Below are positions 1 through 8,245 of a DNA stretch of 64,000 bases, in pieces (the first letter of the stretch is position 1; the number at the start of each line of letters is the position of its first letter). The notes beneath the pieces were generated by a model, which was given only the letters and a program-made list of their open reading frames with translations, ran no database searches and had not been told where the DNA came from. The stretch lies in contig NZ_CP012601.1 of NCBI RefSeq assembly GCF_001278755.1, positions 2,790,001 to 2,854,000 of the forward strand, written 5' to 3'. This stretch comes from Bacillus sp. FJAT-22090 (GTDB lineage: Bacteria; Bacillota; Bacilli; Bacillales_A; Planococcaceae). The position numbers and the translations under genes were made by a program.

Positions 1-510
1 CAAATACTTATTGGCAAATTCCTCCGTTTTCATGTTGGTTACCTTCTGGAGGATAGCAGATAATATATGGGAGCAACCCGAGTTGTAGTTCATATATGTG
101 CCAACAGGATGGATTATTGGACGTTCTAGAACAAACTTCATTATATTCGGATGATAGACCATTGGTGCAAAGCTATTCCATTCACCAAATTCGGGAAAGT
201 CCAATCCATCTGTCATCGTTAACAAATGATAAATAGTAATATCTAATTTACGACTATCCGTTTGTTCTTTAAAAAGCTCTGGGAAAAAGGTATAGACAGG
301 TAAGTGAATGGATGTTAAATGCTTTTTCTCTAGTGCAATTCCAACTAAAATTGAAAGTACACTTTTGGTACAGGAATTCATTTTATGAAGCTTTTCACGT
401 TGTTTATTGTTTTTGTAGTATTCGAAAATACTATTTCCCTTTTGATATACAAGTAAGGAAGTAACTTTCTCCTTTTTTATTTCTCTTTTTAAGTAGTCAA
501 AATCTATCAT
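1..510 (-). CDS. Serine hydrolase, beta-lactamase (class C-like) family, C-terminus cut by window edge
   Basis: 170 residues are readable from ATG at 510 (GAGGG ribosome site upstream); the reading frame is open to base 1, so the gene is incomplete. An S-x-x-K catalytic motif is visible as Ser46-Cys-Thr-Lys49, and a Tyr-Asn-Ser triplet near residue 142 resembles the second conserved motif of penicillin-binding-protein-like esterases. The KTG-like third motif would lie outside the window. No signal peptide is visible, so a cytoplasmic esterase or amidase is more likely than a true beta-lactamase. The substrate cannot be inferred. Confidence 0.8.
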   Translation of the reverse strand, partial: MIDFDYLKREIKKEKVTSLLVYQKGNSIFEYYKNNKQREKLHKMNSCTKSVLSILVGIALEKKHLTSIHLPVYTFFPELFKEQTDSRKLDITIYHLLTMTDGLDFPEFGEWNSFAPMVYHPNIMKFVLERPIIHPVGTYMNYNSGCSHILSAILQKVTNMKTEEFANKYL

Positions 511-650
511 GTTTTTTACCCTCTATTAATTCTTACTATTCAAAAAATTGCTTACTATTATTATAATAAGTAACTTTTGGGAACTCAACCTTTTACTACT
601 AATCACACGAATGGAGCATTTCGAGTATTGTAACTTAGAGGCAATTATAA

Positions 651-1325
651 ATGAAAAGCAATGATGATATTTTGTATTTCCGTTATTCTTCTTATCCCCT
701 AAGCTCGTTTTATAAGGCACCTTTTTCTCAATATACAGCTCCAGTTCGATTTATATTGAATCAAGAGGCTGATCATGATCAATTTATTAGTAAAAATGAA
801 TTCGATTTTATAAGTATGAATCGTCTTTTGTGGATGGAGCACGTCAACTGGACGAGAATGACAATTACAAGCATTGTATTTAACTTACCTGATTTGCCAT
901 TCGTCCAAGAACGGCTTTTAAGAAACGCAACCGATTTAGCGAATTGTATTCGCCCTTACTATGGAGACCAAATTGCAAATCAATATGAGGGGTTATTAAA
1001 GAAGCATTTAGTAATAGCAGCGCAACTAGTAACCGCCGCCGTAAAAGGTGATTCAACAACTGTGGAGGAAAAAGAACAAGCATGGTTTAAAAATGCAGAT
1101 GAAATTGTAGCATTTTGGAGCAGTATTAACCCTTATATTAATAAAGAAGAATTAAAAGAAATGTTTTATACTCATTTGACATTAACAAAATCAGAGGCAG
1201 TTAATATGATTGAAAAAAATTATAAAGTGGATATTGAGGTTTTTGACAAAATCGAAGAGCAAGCTTTAGAAATGGGAGATATGATTGCCGAGGCAATCAT
1301 CAAGCAATTCCCTCAATATTTTTAA
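651..1325 (+). CDS. Conserved protein of unknown function, 224 aa
   Basis: Soluble, mostly helical-looking protein starting at ATG 651 with AGAGG about 10 nt upstream. It has no signal peptide or membrane segment. Homologues in Bacillus are sometimes labelled acetylglutamate kinase, but I see no amino-acid-kinase glycine loop, so I do not use that name. A Trp/His/Asn-rich stretch (MEHVNWTR, residues about 62-69) and a central VIAAQLVTAAVKGD segment suggest a helical bundle. An internal Met further downstream could be an alternative start. It ends just before a bidirectional terminator shared with the convergent yqjF-like gene. Confidence 0.6.
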   Translation: MKSNDDILYFRYSSYPLSSFYKAPFSQYTAPVRFILNQEADHDQFISKNEFDFISMNRLLWMEHVNWTRMTITSIVFNLPDLPFVQERLLRNATDLANCIRPYYGDQIANQYEGLLKKHLVIAAQLVTAAVKGDSTTVEEKEQAWFKNADEIVAFWSSINPYINKEELKEMFYTHLTLTKSEAVNMIEKNYKVDIEVFDKIEEQALEMGDMIAEAIIKQFPQYF

Positions 1326-1328
1326 TTA

Positions 1329-1366
1329 AAAAGGTTTCAGGACAATAATACGTTCTGAAACCTTTT
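1329..1366. terminator. Bidirectional intrinsic terminator
   Basis: Twelve-bp stem AAAAGGTTTCAG (1329-1340) with CTGAAACCTTTT (1355-1366) between convergent genes. The right arm reaches the last bases of the yqjF-like gene. Confidence 0.8.
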
Positions 1367-2054
1367 ATTTCTCTTTGATAGGTAAATAAGATCGAACTTT
1401 TTTCCTTTTTGAGTAGTGAGCGATTGGTGGATTTTTTTGATAATCACCTTTTAGAAAAGAAGCCATAGAATTTTCTACAACTCCCCCTTTAACATTTTGC
1501 AATTTCCATGGAGCATGCCAAATATCCACACGGTATAAATCATTATTTATTTTTGTCCATAAACAATAACGCTCTGTCAGCCACCGTTCTAATGAAGTTC
1601 CTTCCATAATTTCTGGCATCGGCTCAAATGAAGTGATTAGCGTTTCGGGAATTGAATTCGCATTACTCACTTTACTAGAAACTGAAAAAATGTTGTTTCT
1701 TTTTTGTAAATGGATATTAGCTTGACGATAAGGTAAAAAGTTTCCTATGGTCGCCAATTTCACGATTACTGGATTATTCGCATCTAAGCTAAAGAAAAAA
1801 ACACCTGATTTCCCTTTATAGCTGACATATGTACGAACGTTTAGTTCTAAATAAGAACTCAATCCTGGAATAGGGGGGACAAGTCTCGGGCGATTACCTT
1901 TTACCTGAAAAGAGACTAAACCAAGCCAAGCCATATTGTCATATAGATCTAACTTTAGCTCCGAAGGTATGTGATCACGTATATCCTTTGCCGAAACTGG
2001 CCAATGAAGGAAAAGAACATCCCGCCATTCCTGCGTCATAACCCATGGTCTCAT
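1365..2054 (-). CDS. yqjF: YqjF-like DUF2071 family protein
   Basis: 229 aa, close to the usual length of the DUF2071/YqjF family. Family-like features are the N-terminal W-R-D-V-L-F-L-H-W-P-V segment, the P-x-E-L-x-L-D-x-Y-D stretch (residues about 30-40) and the L-N-V-R-T-Y-V motif followed by G-K-x-G-V-F-F-F-S-L-D (residues about 72-92). The molecular function of the family is not established. The ATG at 2054 is preceded by AAAGGAG at an unusually long spacing of about 12 nt. The gene runs divergently from qoxA, leaving a 344-bp intergenic region. Confidence 0.75.
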   Translation of the reverse strand: MRPWVMTQEWRDVLFLHWPVSAKDIRDHIPSELKLDLYDNMAWLGLVSFQVKGNRPRLVPPIPGLSSYLELNVRTYVSYKGKSGVFFFSLDANNPVIVKLATIGNFLPYRQANIHLQKRNNIFSVSSKVSNANSIPETLITSFEPMPEIMEGTSLERWLTERYCLWTKINNDLYRVDIWHAPWKLQNVKGGVVENSMASFLKGDYQKNPPIAHYSKRKKVRSYLPIKEK

Positions 2055-2204
2055 TCCAAAATTCGTCTCCTTTCTGCCTAGGATCTTTTAAGAATTATTT
2101 CCAAATAGGTGGACCTTCAAACTTGCAAAAGTTTGATATTATTAATTTTTTGATTTAAACCAAGATTATCCACAATAATGAATACTTTTTGACATTTTAC
2201 CTCT

Positions 2205-2268
2205 GTTTTCACAATTGTGTTACGGAACTATTTTAATTTGTTCATATCTTCATGAACATTTTGTGAAG
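2205..2268 (+). promoter_or_regulatory. Palindromes and ResD-like boxes upstream of qoxABCD
   Basis: The 344-bp gap (2055-2398) before qoxA contains a perfect palindrome CACAATTGTG (2210-2219), an inverted repeat TGTTCAT-N6-ATGAACA (2239-2258), and TTTGTGAA (2260-2267). The last, and TTGTGAA read on the minus strand at 2208-2214, resemble the published ResD consensus TTTGTGAAT. Control by oxygen or redox state is inference; I could not fix the promoter hexamers. Confidence 0.4.
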
Positions 2269-2398
2269 CCCGATTCTATTAGTTTGTTTTTTAAAGTTGC
2301 GGTAATAAGATAGAGGCACGGATAGGAATTCCTCCAATTAGTATTCGCATGATTAGTTACCACAACTTTTTATAAACAGAATTGAAAGGGGTACAACT

Positions 2399-3322
2399 AT
2401 GAAATTAAAAATGAAGTGGGCTCTAATGACGATGGTTTTCACTATTGCCACTGTGTTAACAGGTTGTGAACCATTACTAGTTTTAGACCCGAAAGGTCCT
2501 CAGGCTAAAACTCAGGCTGATGATATTATGCTTTCTATCTGGCTGATGTCAGGTATAGTTATTGTCGTTTTAGCTATTTTAGTATTTGTGCTAATAAAAT
2601 ATCGCGCTTCTAATCAAAGTAAAGATTACGAGCCACCTCATATAGAAGGAAGTCCAATCGTTGAAGCAATTTGTATCGGTATTCCTATTTTGATCGTCAT
2701 TTTTCTTTCAATCGTTTCTGTAAAAAGTAATTATGAAGTAGAGGCGACTCCAGCAGGATACGAAGATCAAGAGCCGTTAATAATTTATGCTTCTTCTTCT
2801 AACTGGAAATGGCATTTTAGTTATCCAGAAGAAGATATCGAGACTGTTAACTACTTGTACATCCCTGAAGACCGTGCAATTGAGTTTAAATTATATTCCT
2901 ATGGACCAATTACTAGTTTTTGGATTCCACAATTAGGTGGACAAAAATATGCCATGGCTGATATGGTCACCACCTTGCACTTAGCAGCAGATACACAAGG
3001 TGAGTTTGTTGGAAGAAATGCTAACTTCAGTGGAGCAGGATTTGCAGAAAATACATTTGAAGTTACAGCTATGTCTCAGGCAGACTACGATGATTGGGTG
3101 AAAGAAGTACATGAAACAGCAAAACCTCTAACCGAAGAAAAGTTTGAGGAATTATTAGAACCGGGCCATCTTGGACGTTCTACTTACACAGGAACACATT
3201 TAGAATTCTCACCTGCGCCTAACCATGATCATGGCTCTACTGAAACGGACGCAGAAGAATCAGAACACGAAAATCACGAATCAACTAATACCGATGAGGA
3301 ATCAAGTCACGCTCATCATTAA
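2399..3322 (+). CDS. qoxA: Cytochrome aa3/bo-type quinol oxidase subunit II (QoxA), lipoprotein
   Basis: Subunit II of a heme-copper menaquinol oxidase, anchored outside the membrane. Residues 1-23 form a lipoprotein signal with lipobox L-T-G-C (Cys23), followed by two membrane helices (about 45-65 and 86-105) and a cupredoxin-like external domain. The CuA ligands of cytochrome-c oxidases are absent (no Cys pair), which fits quinol rather than cytochrome-c oxidation. Start ATG 2399 has AAAGGGG 7 nt upstream. The last ~35 residues form an unusual His/Glu/Asp-rich tail with repeated His pairs, not typical of B. subtilis QoxA and possibly metal-binding. First gene of qoxABCD. Confidence 0.92.
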   Translation: MKLKMKWALMTMVFTIATVLTGCEPLLVLDPKGPQAKTQADDIMLSIWLMSGIVIVVLAILVFVLIKYRASNQSKDYEPPHIEGSPIVEAICIGIPILIVIFLSIVSVKSNYEVEATPAGYEDQEPLIIYASSSNWKWHFSYPEEDIETVNYLYIPEDRAIEFKLYSYGPITSFWIPQLGGQKYAMADMVTTLHLAADTQGEFVGRNANFSGAGFAENTFEVTAMSQADYDDWVKEVHETAKPLTEEKFEELLEPGHLGRSTYTGTHLEFSPAPNHDHGSTETDAEESEHENHESTNTDEESSHAHH

Positions 3323-3383
3323 TTAGAAGTTTATTAGATTACTATAGTTCAAGCTATAGATTCCTGAAAGGAGTTACAAAAGT

Positions 3384-5333
3384 ATGGATTTCTTTGATCG
3401 CTTTGCCGTACCACATCCAAGCTTTTTAATATACGCATCCATGGTTGGTATTGGTCTTACGATGATTGCTATAGTCGTAGGAATTACCTACTTTAAGAAA
3501 TGGGGATACCTTTGGCGCGAATGGATCACAACTGTTGATCACAAACGTATAGGGATCATGTATTTGCTATCAGCCTTACTTATGCTGTTCCGAGGTGGCG
3601 TTGATGCAATTATGATGCGCTATCAGCTGTCAATGCCGGAGAACACGTTTCTAGATTCTCAGCATTATAATGAAGTTTTCACAACACATGGGGTCGTAAT
3701 GATTCTGTTTATGGCTATGCCGTTCATTATATTTTTCTTTAATTACCTAGTACCATTACAAATCGGAGCACGTGACGTTGCATTTCCTCGTCTAAATGCA
3801 TTGAGCTTCTGGTTATTCTTTATGGGAATGGGATTATTCAACATTTCATTTATAGTGGGTGGATCACCTGATGCTGGTTGGACTTCTTACTTCCCTCTTG
3901 CAGGGAATGAATTTAGTACATCCGTTGGTTCGAATTATTACATGATTGCTATTCAAATCGCCGGAATTGGTACACTAATGACTGGTATTAACTTTATTAC
4001 GACTATCTTAAAAATGAGAGCTCCTGGCATGACTCTTATGAAAATGCCAATGTTCACTTGGTCTGCATTTATCGCAAACGTCATCATTGTTTTTGCTTTC
4101 CCTGTATTAACAGTATTGCTTGCAATGGGGACAATGGATAGATTATTTGGAACAAACTTCTTTACAACCACCAATGGTGGTATGGATATGCTTTGGGCTA
4201 ACTTGTTCTGGGTTTGGGGACACCCTGAAGTATATATCTTGATTTTACCTGCATTCGGTCTATATAGTGAGATTATTTCAACCTTTGCACGACGCAACCT
4301 TTATGGTTATAAGTCCATGGTTGCTTCAATGGTAGTCATTTCTTTACTATCATTTGTAGTTTGGGCTCACCATTTCTTCACAATGGGCCAAGGTGCGTTA
4401 ACAAATAGTATATTCTCCATCACAACGATGGCAATAGCTGTTCCGACCGGGGTTAAAATATTTAACTGGCTGTTCACCCTTTGGAAAGGGAAAATTGAAT
4501 TTACTACCCCAATGCTTTATTCCATAATGTTTATCCCACTGTTTACATTAGGTGGAGTTACCGGAGTAATGCTTGCAATGTCAGCTGCTGACTATCAATA
4601 TCACAATACGATGTTCTTAGTAGCTCATTTCCATAACGTAATTATTCCAGGTGTGGTTTACGCTATGCTAGCTGGTCTTACATTCTATTGGCCAAAAATA
4701 TTTGGTTTCATGTTAAACGAAAAGCTTGGTAAATGGACAGCTTGGATTTTATCAGTCGGATTTGTCCTAGCCTTCATTCCAATGTATATTACAGGCTTAG
4801 ATGGTCAGGCACGTCGCATGTACACTTACTCTGAATCAACCGGTTTTAGTGCGTTAAATATGGTTTCTTTCATTGGTGCAGCAATTATGGCAGTAGGTTT
4901 TGTCCTTCTTGTCTACAATATTTACTATAGTACTCGTTATGCTTCAAGGGATATTGCTAGTGACCCATGGGATGCACGTTCACTTGAATGGGCAACACAT
5001 ACTCCAGTACCAGAATATAATTTTGCAATTACACCACAAGTTGCATCGACACAAGCATTTTGGGATTCAAAGAAAAATGGTCATGAATTATTCAATGGAA
5101 AAATTGAAAAAATTCACATGCCAAATAACAGTGGTTTACCATTTATCATGAGCTGTATCTTCTTTGTCTTTGGATTTGCGATGATATTCAGCATTTGGCC
5201 ACTTGCCATAGTGTCATTAATCGGTATTTTAGCTTGTTTGACTTATCGTTCATTCGAGAAAGACCATGGAAGATATATTTCTGTAGAGGAAATCGAAGAA
5301 ACTGAAAGAAAATTGCGAGGTGCTAAAAAATGA
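3384..5333 (+). CDS. qoxB: Quinol oxidase subunit I (QoxB), catalytic heme-copper subunit
   Basis: 649 aa, the same length as B. subtilis QoxB. It reduces O2 to water at a heme-CuB centre and pumps protons. Visible ligands: His102 (T-H-G-V, low-spin heme), His280 and Tyr284 in W-G-H-P-E-V-Y (CuB and crosslinked Tyr), His329-His330 (CuB), His415 (high-spin heme) and His417 (low-spin heme) in H-F-H-N-V. The last motif has Asn where many oxidases have Tyr (HFHYV). Many hydrophobic helices cover nearly the full length. It lies 61 bp after qoxA; its stop region overlaps qoxC by 4 nt. Confidence 0.97.
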   Translation: MDFFDRFAVPHPSFLIYASMVGIGLTMIAIVVGITYFKKWGYLWREWITTVDHKRIGIMYLLSALLMLFRGGVDAIMMRYQLSMPENTFLDSQHYNEVFTTHGVVMILFMAMPFIIFFFNYLVPLQIGARDVAFPRLNALSFWLFFMGMGLFNISFIVGGSPDAGWTSYFPLAGNEFSTSVGSNYYMIAIQIAGIGTLMTGINFITTILKMRAPGMTLMKMPMFTWSAFIANVIIVFAFPVLTVLLAMGTMDRLFGTNFFTTTNGGMDMLWANLFWVWGHPEVYILILPAFGLYSEIISTFARRNLYGYKSMVASMVVISLLSFVVWAHHFFTMGQGALTNSIFSITTMAIAVPTGVKIFNWLFTLWKGKIEFTTPMLYSIMFIPLFTLGGVTGVMLAMSAADYQYHNTMFLVAHFHNVIIPGVVYAMLAGLTFYWPKIFGFMLNEKLGKWTAWILSVGFVLAFIPMYITGLDGQARRMYTYSESTGFSALNMVSFIGAAIMAVGFVLLVYNIYYSTRYASRDIASDPWDARSLEWATHTPVPEYNFAITPQVASTQAFWDSKKNGHELFNGKIEKIHMPNNSGLPFIMSCIFFVFGFAMIFSIWPLAIVSLIGILACLTYRSFEKDHGRYISVEEIEETERKLRGAKK

Positions 5334-5926
5334 AGGTAGATAACTCGCTTCCACTTGAATACAGCACGGAAGAAAATAGCTTAAAAATCTTAGGTTTTTG
5401 GATTTTCATTGGTGCGGAAATTATGCTTTTCGCGACACTATTTGCATCTTATTTTACTTTAGAAAATCGTATTGGCAATGGACCTTCTGGGGCAGAAATT
5501 TTTGAAATTACACCAGTATTAGTTGAAACGATTTTACTATTAACAAGTAGCTTTACGATTGGACTTGCCATTCATGCTATGCGAATGAACAATAAAAAAG
5601 CGACAATGGCATTCTTTGCGGTTACTCTTATACTTGGGGCAGCATTCGTAAGCTTCGAAATTTATGAGTTCATTCACTATGTGCATGTTGGAGCAGGGTT
5701 ACAAACTAGTGCTTTTACTGCCATTTTGTTAACGACCTTAGGAACACACGGATTACACGTTACACTTGGTTTCTTCTGGGGAGTATTTATCCTATTGCAG
5801 ATCAAAAAACGTGGCTTGACTCCGGAAACAGCCAATAAATCATTTATTTTCTCTCTCTATTGGCATTTCTTAGATATTATTTGGATTTTCATCTTCAGCT
5901 TCATCTACTTGAAAGGAATGATGTAA
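5330..5926 (+). CDS. qoxC: Quinol oxidase subunit III (QoxC)
   Basis: 198-aa subunit III with five predicted membrane helices, as expected for bo3/aa3-600-type oxidases. The family signature G-F-W-I-F-I-G-A-E-I-M-L-F-A (about residues 22-35) and the L-G-T-H-G-L-H-V-T-L-G segment near residue 140 are visible. The start overlaps the qoxB stop (ATGA), indicating translational coupling. It is followed one base later by qoxD. Confidence 0.95.
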   Translation: MKVDNSLPLEYSTEENSLKILGFWIFIGAEIMLFATLFASYFTLENRIGNGPSGAEIFEITPVLVETILLLTSSFTIGLAIHAMRMNNKKATMAFFAVTLILGAAFVSFEIYEFIHYVHVGAGLQTSAFTAILLTTLGTHGLHVTLGFFWGVFILLQIKKRGLTPETANKSFIFSLYWHFLDIIWIFIFSFIYLKGMM

Positions 5927-5927
5927 T

Positions 5928-6209
5928 ATGAAAGAATTATTCCCTCTTAAACAAGTAATGGGCTTTGCATTCTCATTAGTTCTTACAGCAGTGGCACTAT
6001 TAGTGTATTTTACTGATATGTCCTACTCAATTGGTATGACTGTTCTTCTCCTTACGGCATTTATACAGGCTGGTCTTCAGCTGGTAGTATTTATGCACGC
6101 AGGTGAGACCAACGATAAAAATTCTATTTATGTAAATATATATTATGGTTTAATCCTTGCTATATTAACCATACTAGGCACCTTGCTGACGTTGGTTTGG
6201 GATATGTAA
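5928..6209 (+). CDS. qoxD: Quinol oxidase subunit IV (QoxD)
   Basis: 93 aa with three membrane helices and the subunit IV (CyoD-like) segment A-x-x-Q-A-G-L-Q-L-V-V-F-M-H, including the conserved FMH. Last gene of the operon; a strong terminator begins within 10 bp of its stop codon. This small subunit is thought to help CuB insertion and assembly. Confidence 0.93.
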   Translation: MKELFPLKQVMGFAFSLVLTAVALLVYFTDMSYSIGMTVLLLTAFIQAGLQLVVFMHAGETNDKNSIYVNIYYGLILAILTILGTLLTLVWDM

Positions 6210-6215
6210 ACAGAA

Positions 6216-6247
6216 AAAAGAGAGCGTCATTTTAGACGCTCTCTTTT
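6216..6247. terminator. Bidirectional terminator between qoxD and the convergent small membrane gene
   Basis: Perfect 13-bp stem AAAAGAGAGCGTC (6216-6228) / GACGCTCTCTTTT (6235-6247). The loop contains the stop codon of the minus-strand gene and the right arm encodes its last residues. Confidence 0.9.
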
Positions 6248-6465
6248 CTATATTCTTTAGAGTTTAATACCATTTCTTCCGAAGCAACTAGAATCATCCC
6301 TATTAGAAAAATAAAGACTGCTCCCATTACTATTCCAATACCTACACCCATAACAGTACTATATTCGCTTATTAATGATCCATATAAAAAGGTAGCTATT
6401 CCTACAGTTAACAAAATTGCACCTACAAATTTTGTAGCATGTAACATTTTCACGTATGATTCCAT
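6232..6465 (-). CDS. Small two-helix membrane protein, unknown function
   Basis: 77 aa with two hydrophobic segments (about residues 13-34 and 39-62) and a short charged C-terminus. It starts with ATG at 6465 behind a good AAGAGGGG ribosome site. I recognise no family. The coding end is embedded in the qoxD terminator hairpin, so the gene is real but very tightly packed. Location next to qox does not establish a respiratory role. Confidence 0.65.
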   Translation of the reverse strand: MESYVKMLHATKFVGAILLTVGIATFLYGSLISEYSTVMGVGIGIVMGAVFIFLIGMILVASEEMVLNSKEYRKESV

Positions 6466-6555
6466 TTAAAACACCCCTCTTACTCTATATTATTCAACGT
6501 GTTCACAAATTTGTCAAATACTTTTTGTCAATTATATGAACAATCGGTAATAAAA

Positions 6556-6592
6556 AAGAACTGCTACAAAAATGTCACTTGTAGTAGTTCTT
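6556..6592 (-). terminator. Terminator of the VCBS-like gene
   Basis: Stem AAGAACTGCTACA (6556-6568) / TGTAGTAGTTCTT (6580-6592) with one G-U pair, followed on the minus strand by a T run. It lies 8 bp after the stop of the 6600-8063 gene. Confidence 0.85.
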
Positions 6593-6599
6593 TATCCTA

Positions 6600-8063
6600 T
6601 TATCTATTAGATAAATCCTCGCCAAAAATAGATACACTTTGTCTTTCGGTGATAAATTCGCTTCCATTCCAGCTTAATACATTTTGAACATACCCTAATG
6701 CATCCGCATGATATCTTCCCGCGATTCTTTGAAATGCAGTAAGCTCGTAAGTTCCATCTCTAGCGAAATCGATTGGATATAAACCACTCACGGGATCTAC
6801 CCAACCCTCAATCGGCTCTTTTAATGTTCCATTTTCGTTATAGATCTCCGATAAATATTCTTCCCCCTTATAAGTTAAATCCAATGTGTATTTCTTCAAA
6901 GGATAACTACTAGTTACAGTCGCTTTAAATTGATTTTGATAGTTAACCTCATATTTTGACTGTTCGTTATATTCTTCTACATCAAACAATTGACGCATGT
7001 TCCCTTCCATATAAGAAAAAATATAAGCGTAAATCGTACCACCACTTCCACCTGTATCTATGACAATCAAAATGTCATATACCTGGTTTCCAGTAAAATC
7101 TCCGAGAAATAAGGTAGGATTATAGCCAGCATTTTGCTTTAGTGAAATTCTCTCTACTATATTGTCTTTTCCATATAGAATATTTAACGTAATGTTTTGC
7201 CAAAACGGGCTATCTTCTCTCTTCTCACCCGTAAGGTAGATGGTATCCATAATACCATCACCTGTCACATCTCCTCTAGTATGTGTAATGATATCTTGAC
7301 CGTTAGATTTATTATCTTGTAAGAGTCTAAGAATCTGTTGTTTTTTATCTAGCAACATATCTCTTGAAGGGTATGGGGAGCGAAAGGACAAATCTTTATC
7401 AATGGAAGCTAAACTTTGTTCCAAATCACCAGCTTTCTTCTGTGCATCAGCCAAATAGTACCAGTAATAGGAGAAATCATTCGTTTGTAATAATCTCTTG
7501 TAGTAGTCCCCCACTTTTTTAAAGTAATAAGGATAGACATCCTTTGCTCGGACTAGTCCACTATCGGTGAATCGATATACTTCTACTTTATAGGCTTCTC
7601 CAGTATCATGAGTCCAAACCGCCATTTCATATTGACCATCCTCTCCATAAGTACCTGGCATATCTTCTACTTCTAACTTACTATATACAAGATCATTAGT
7701 AGATAGCTGTACAAATCCACTATTTGTCCATTGCAACAGATCTAATTGAGACCATATACTACCTATTTGCCAACCTACTATCAATGTATTGATCCAACTA
7801 TCTGTTATTGGCGCTGCCATTAAATGTGCTATGCCATAACCATTACCTTGAATATGAATTAATGGAAGCCATTGTTCATGATTGTTCTTTAATATTAAGA
7901 GATAGTTTTGTTCTTCATGTCTATATGCGCCAATTAATTCTTCCAAACGATCTCCATCGATATCTGCTAGAATTACAGCCGGTATATCTTGGGGTTCTGG
8001 TAACTCTAGAATCTCTGCATTTGGAGGCAAAAAGTTCTTAAACACATTTACATAATAATTCAT
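6600..8063 (-). CDS. VCBS/FG-GAP repeat-like protein, unknown function
   Basis: 487 aa without signal peptide or membrane helix. Three calcium-loop-like segments typical of FG-GAP/VCBS beta-propeller repeats are visible: A-D-I-D-G-D-R-L-E-E-L (about residues 33-43), G-D-V-T-G-D-G-I-M-D (about 265-275) and G-D-F-T-G-N-Q-V-Y-D (about 323-332). Between them is a TPR-like helical stretch (Y-Y-L-A-D-A-Q-K-K-A-G-D, about 202-213). FG-GAP proteins are usually exported, so the lack of a secretion signal is odd. Start ATG 8063 follows GAAAGGGGTG. It stands alone between two terminators. Confidence 0.65.
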   Translation of the reverse strand: MNYYVNVFKNFLPPNAEILELPEPQDIPAVILADIDGDRLEELIGAYRHEEQNYLLILKNNHEQWLPLIHIQGNGYGIAHLMAAPITDSWINTLIVGWQIGSIWSQLDLLQWTNSGFVQLSTNDLVYSKLEVEDMPGTYGEDGQYEMAVWTHDTGEAYKVEVYRFTDSGLVRAKDVYPYYFKKVGDYYKRLLQTNDFSYYWYYLADAQKKAGDLEQSLASIDKDLSFRSPYPSRDMLLDKKQQILRLLQDNKSNGQDIITHTRGDVTGDGIMDTIYLTGEKREDSPFWQNITLNILYGKDNIVERISLKQNAGYNPTLFLGDFTGNQVYDILIVIDTGGSGGTIYAYIFSYMEGNMRQLFDVEEYNEQSKYEVNYQNQFKATVTSSYPLKKYTLDLTYKGEEYLSEIYNENGTLKEPIEGWVDPVSGLYPIDFARDGTYELTAFQRIAGRYHADALGYVQNVLSWNGSEFITERQSVSIFGEDLSNR

Positions 8064-8199
8064 CGCACACCCCTTTCAACACATCATATGCGGAGTAATG
8101 AAAGGACTACACTAGTTTTTAATAGGAGTTTGTTTTCCATCTAAGAACTCTTTTATTTCAACTAAAGTCTTTATTTTCAACTAACTATAAAAACTAAAA

Positions 8200-8233
8200 A
8201 ATGCCAAAGAGGATTTTTATCCTCTTCGGCATT
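8200..8233 (-). terminator. bpr terminator
   Basis: 15-bp stem AATGCCAAAGAGGAT (8200-8214) / ATCCTCTTCGGCATT (8219-8233) with one mismatch, then a T-rich tract on the minus strand, 13 bp after the bpr stop. Confidence 0.9.
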
Positions 8234-8245
8234 CAATAGAATCGT

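Noticed and set aside
651-1325. Acetylglutamate kinase annotation
   Set aside because: No glycine-rich kinase loop or substrate-binding motifs; the label seems to be a propagated misannotation.
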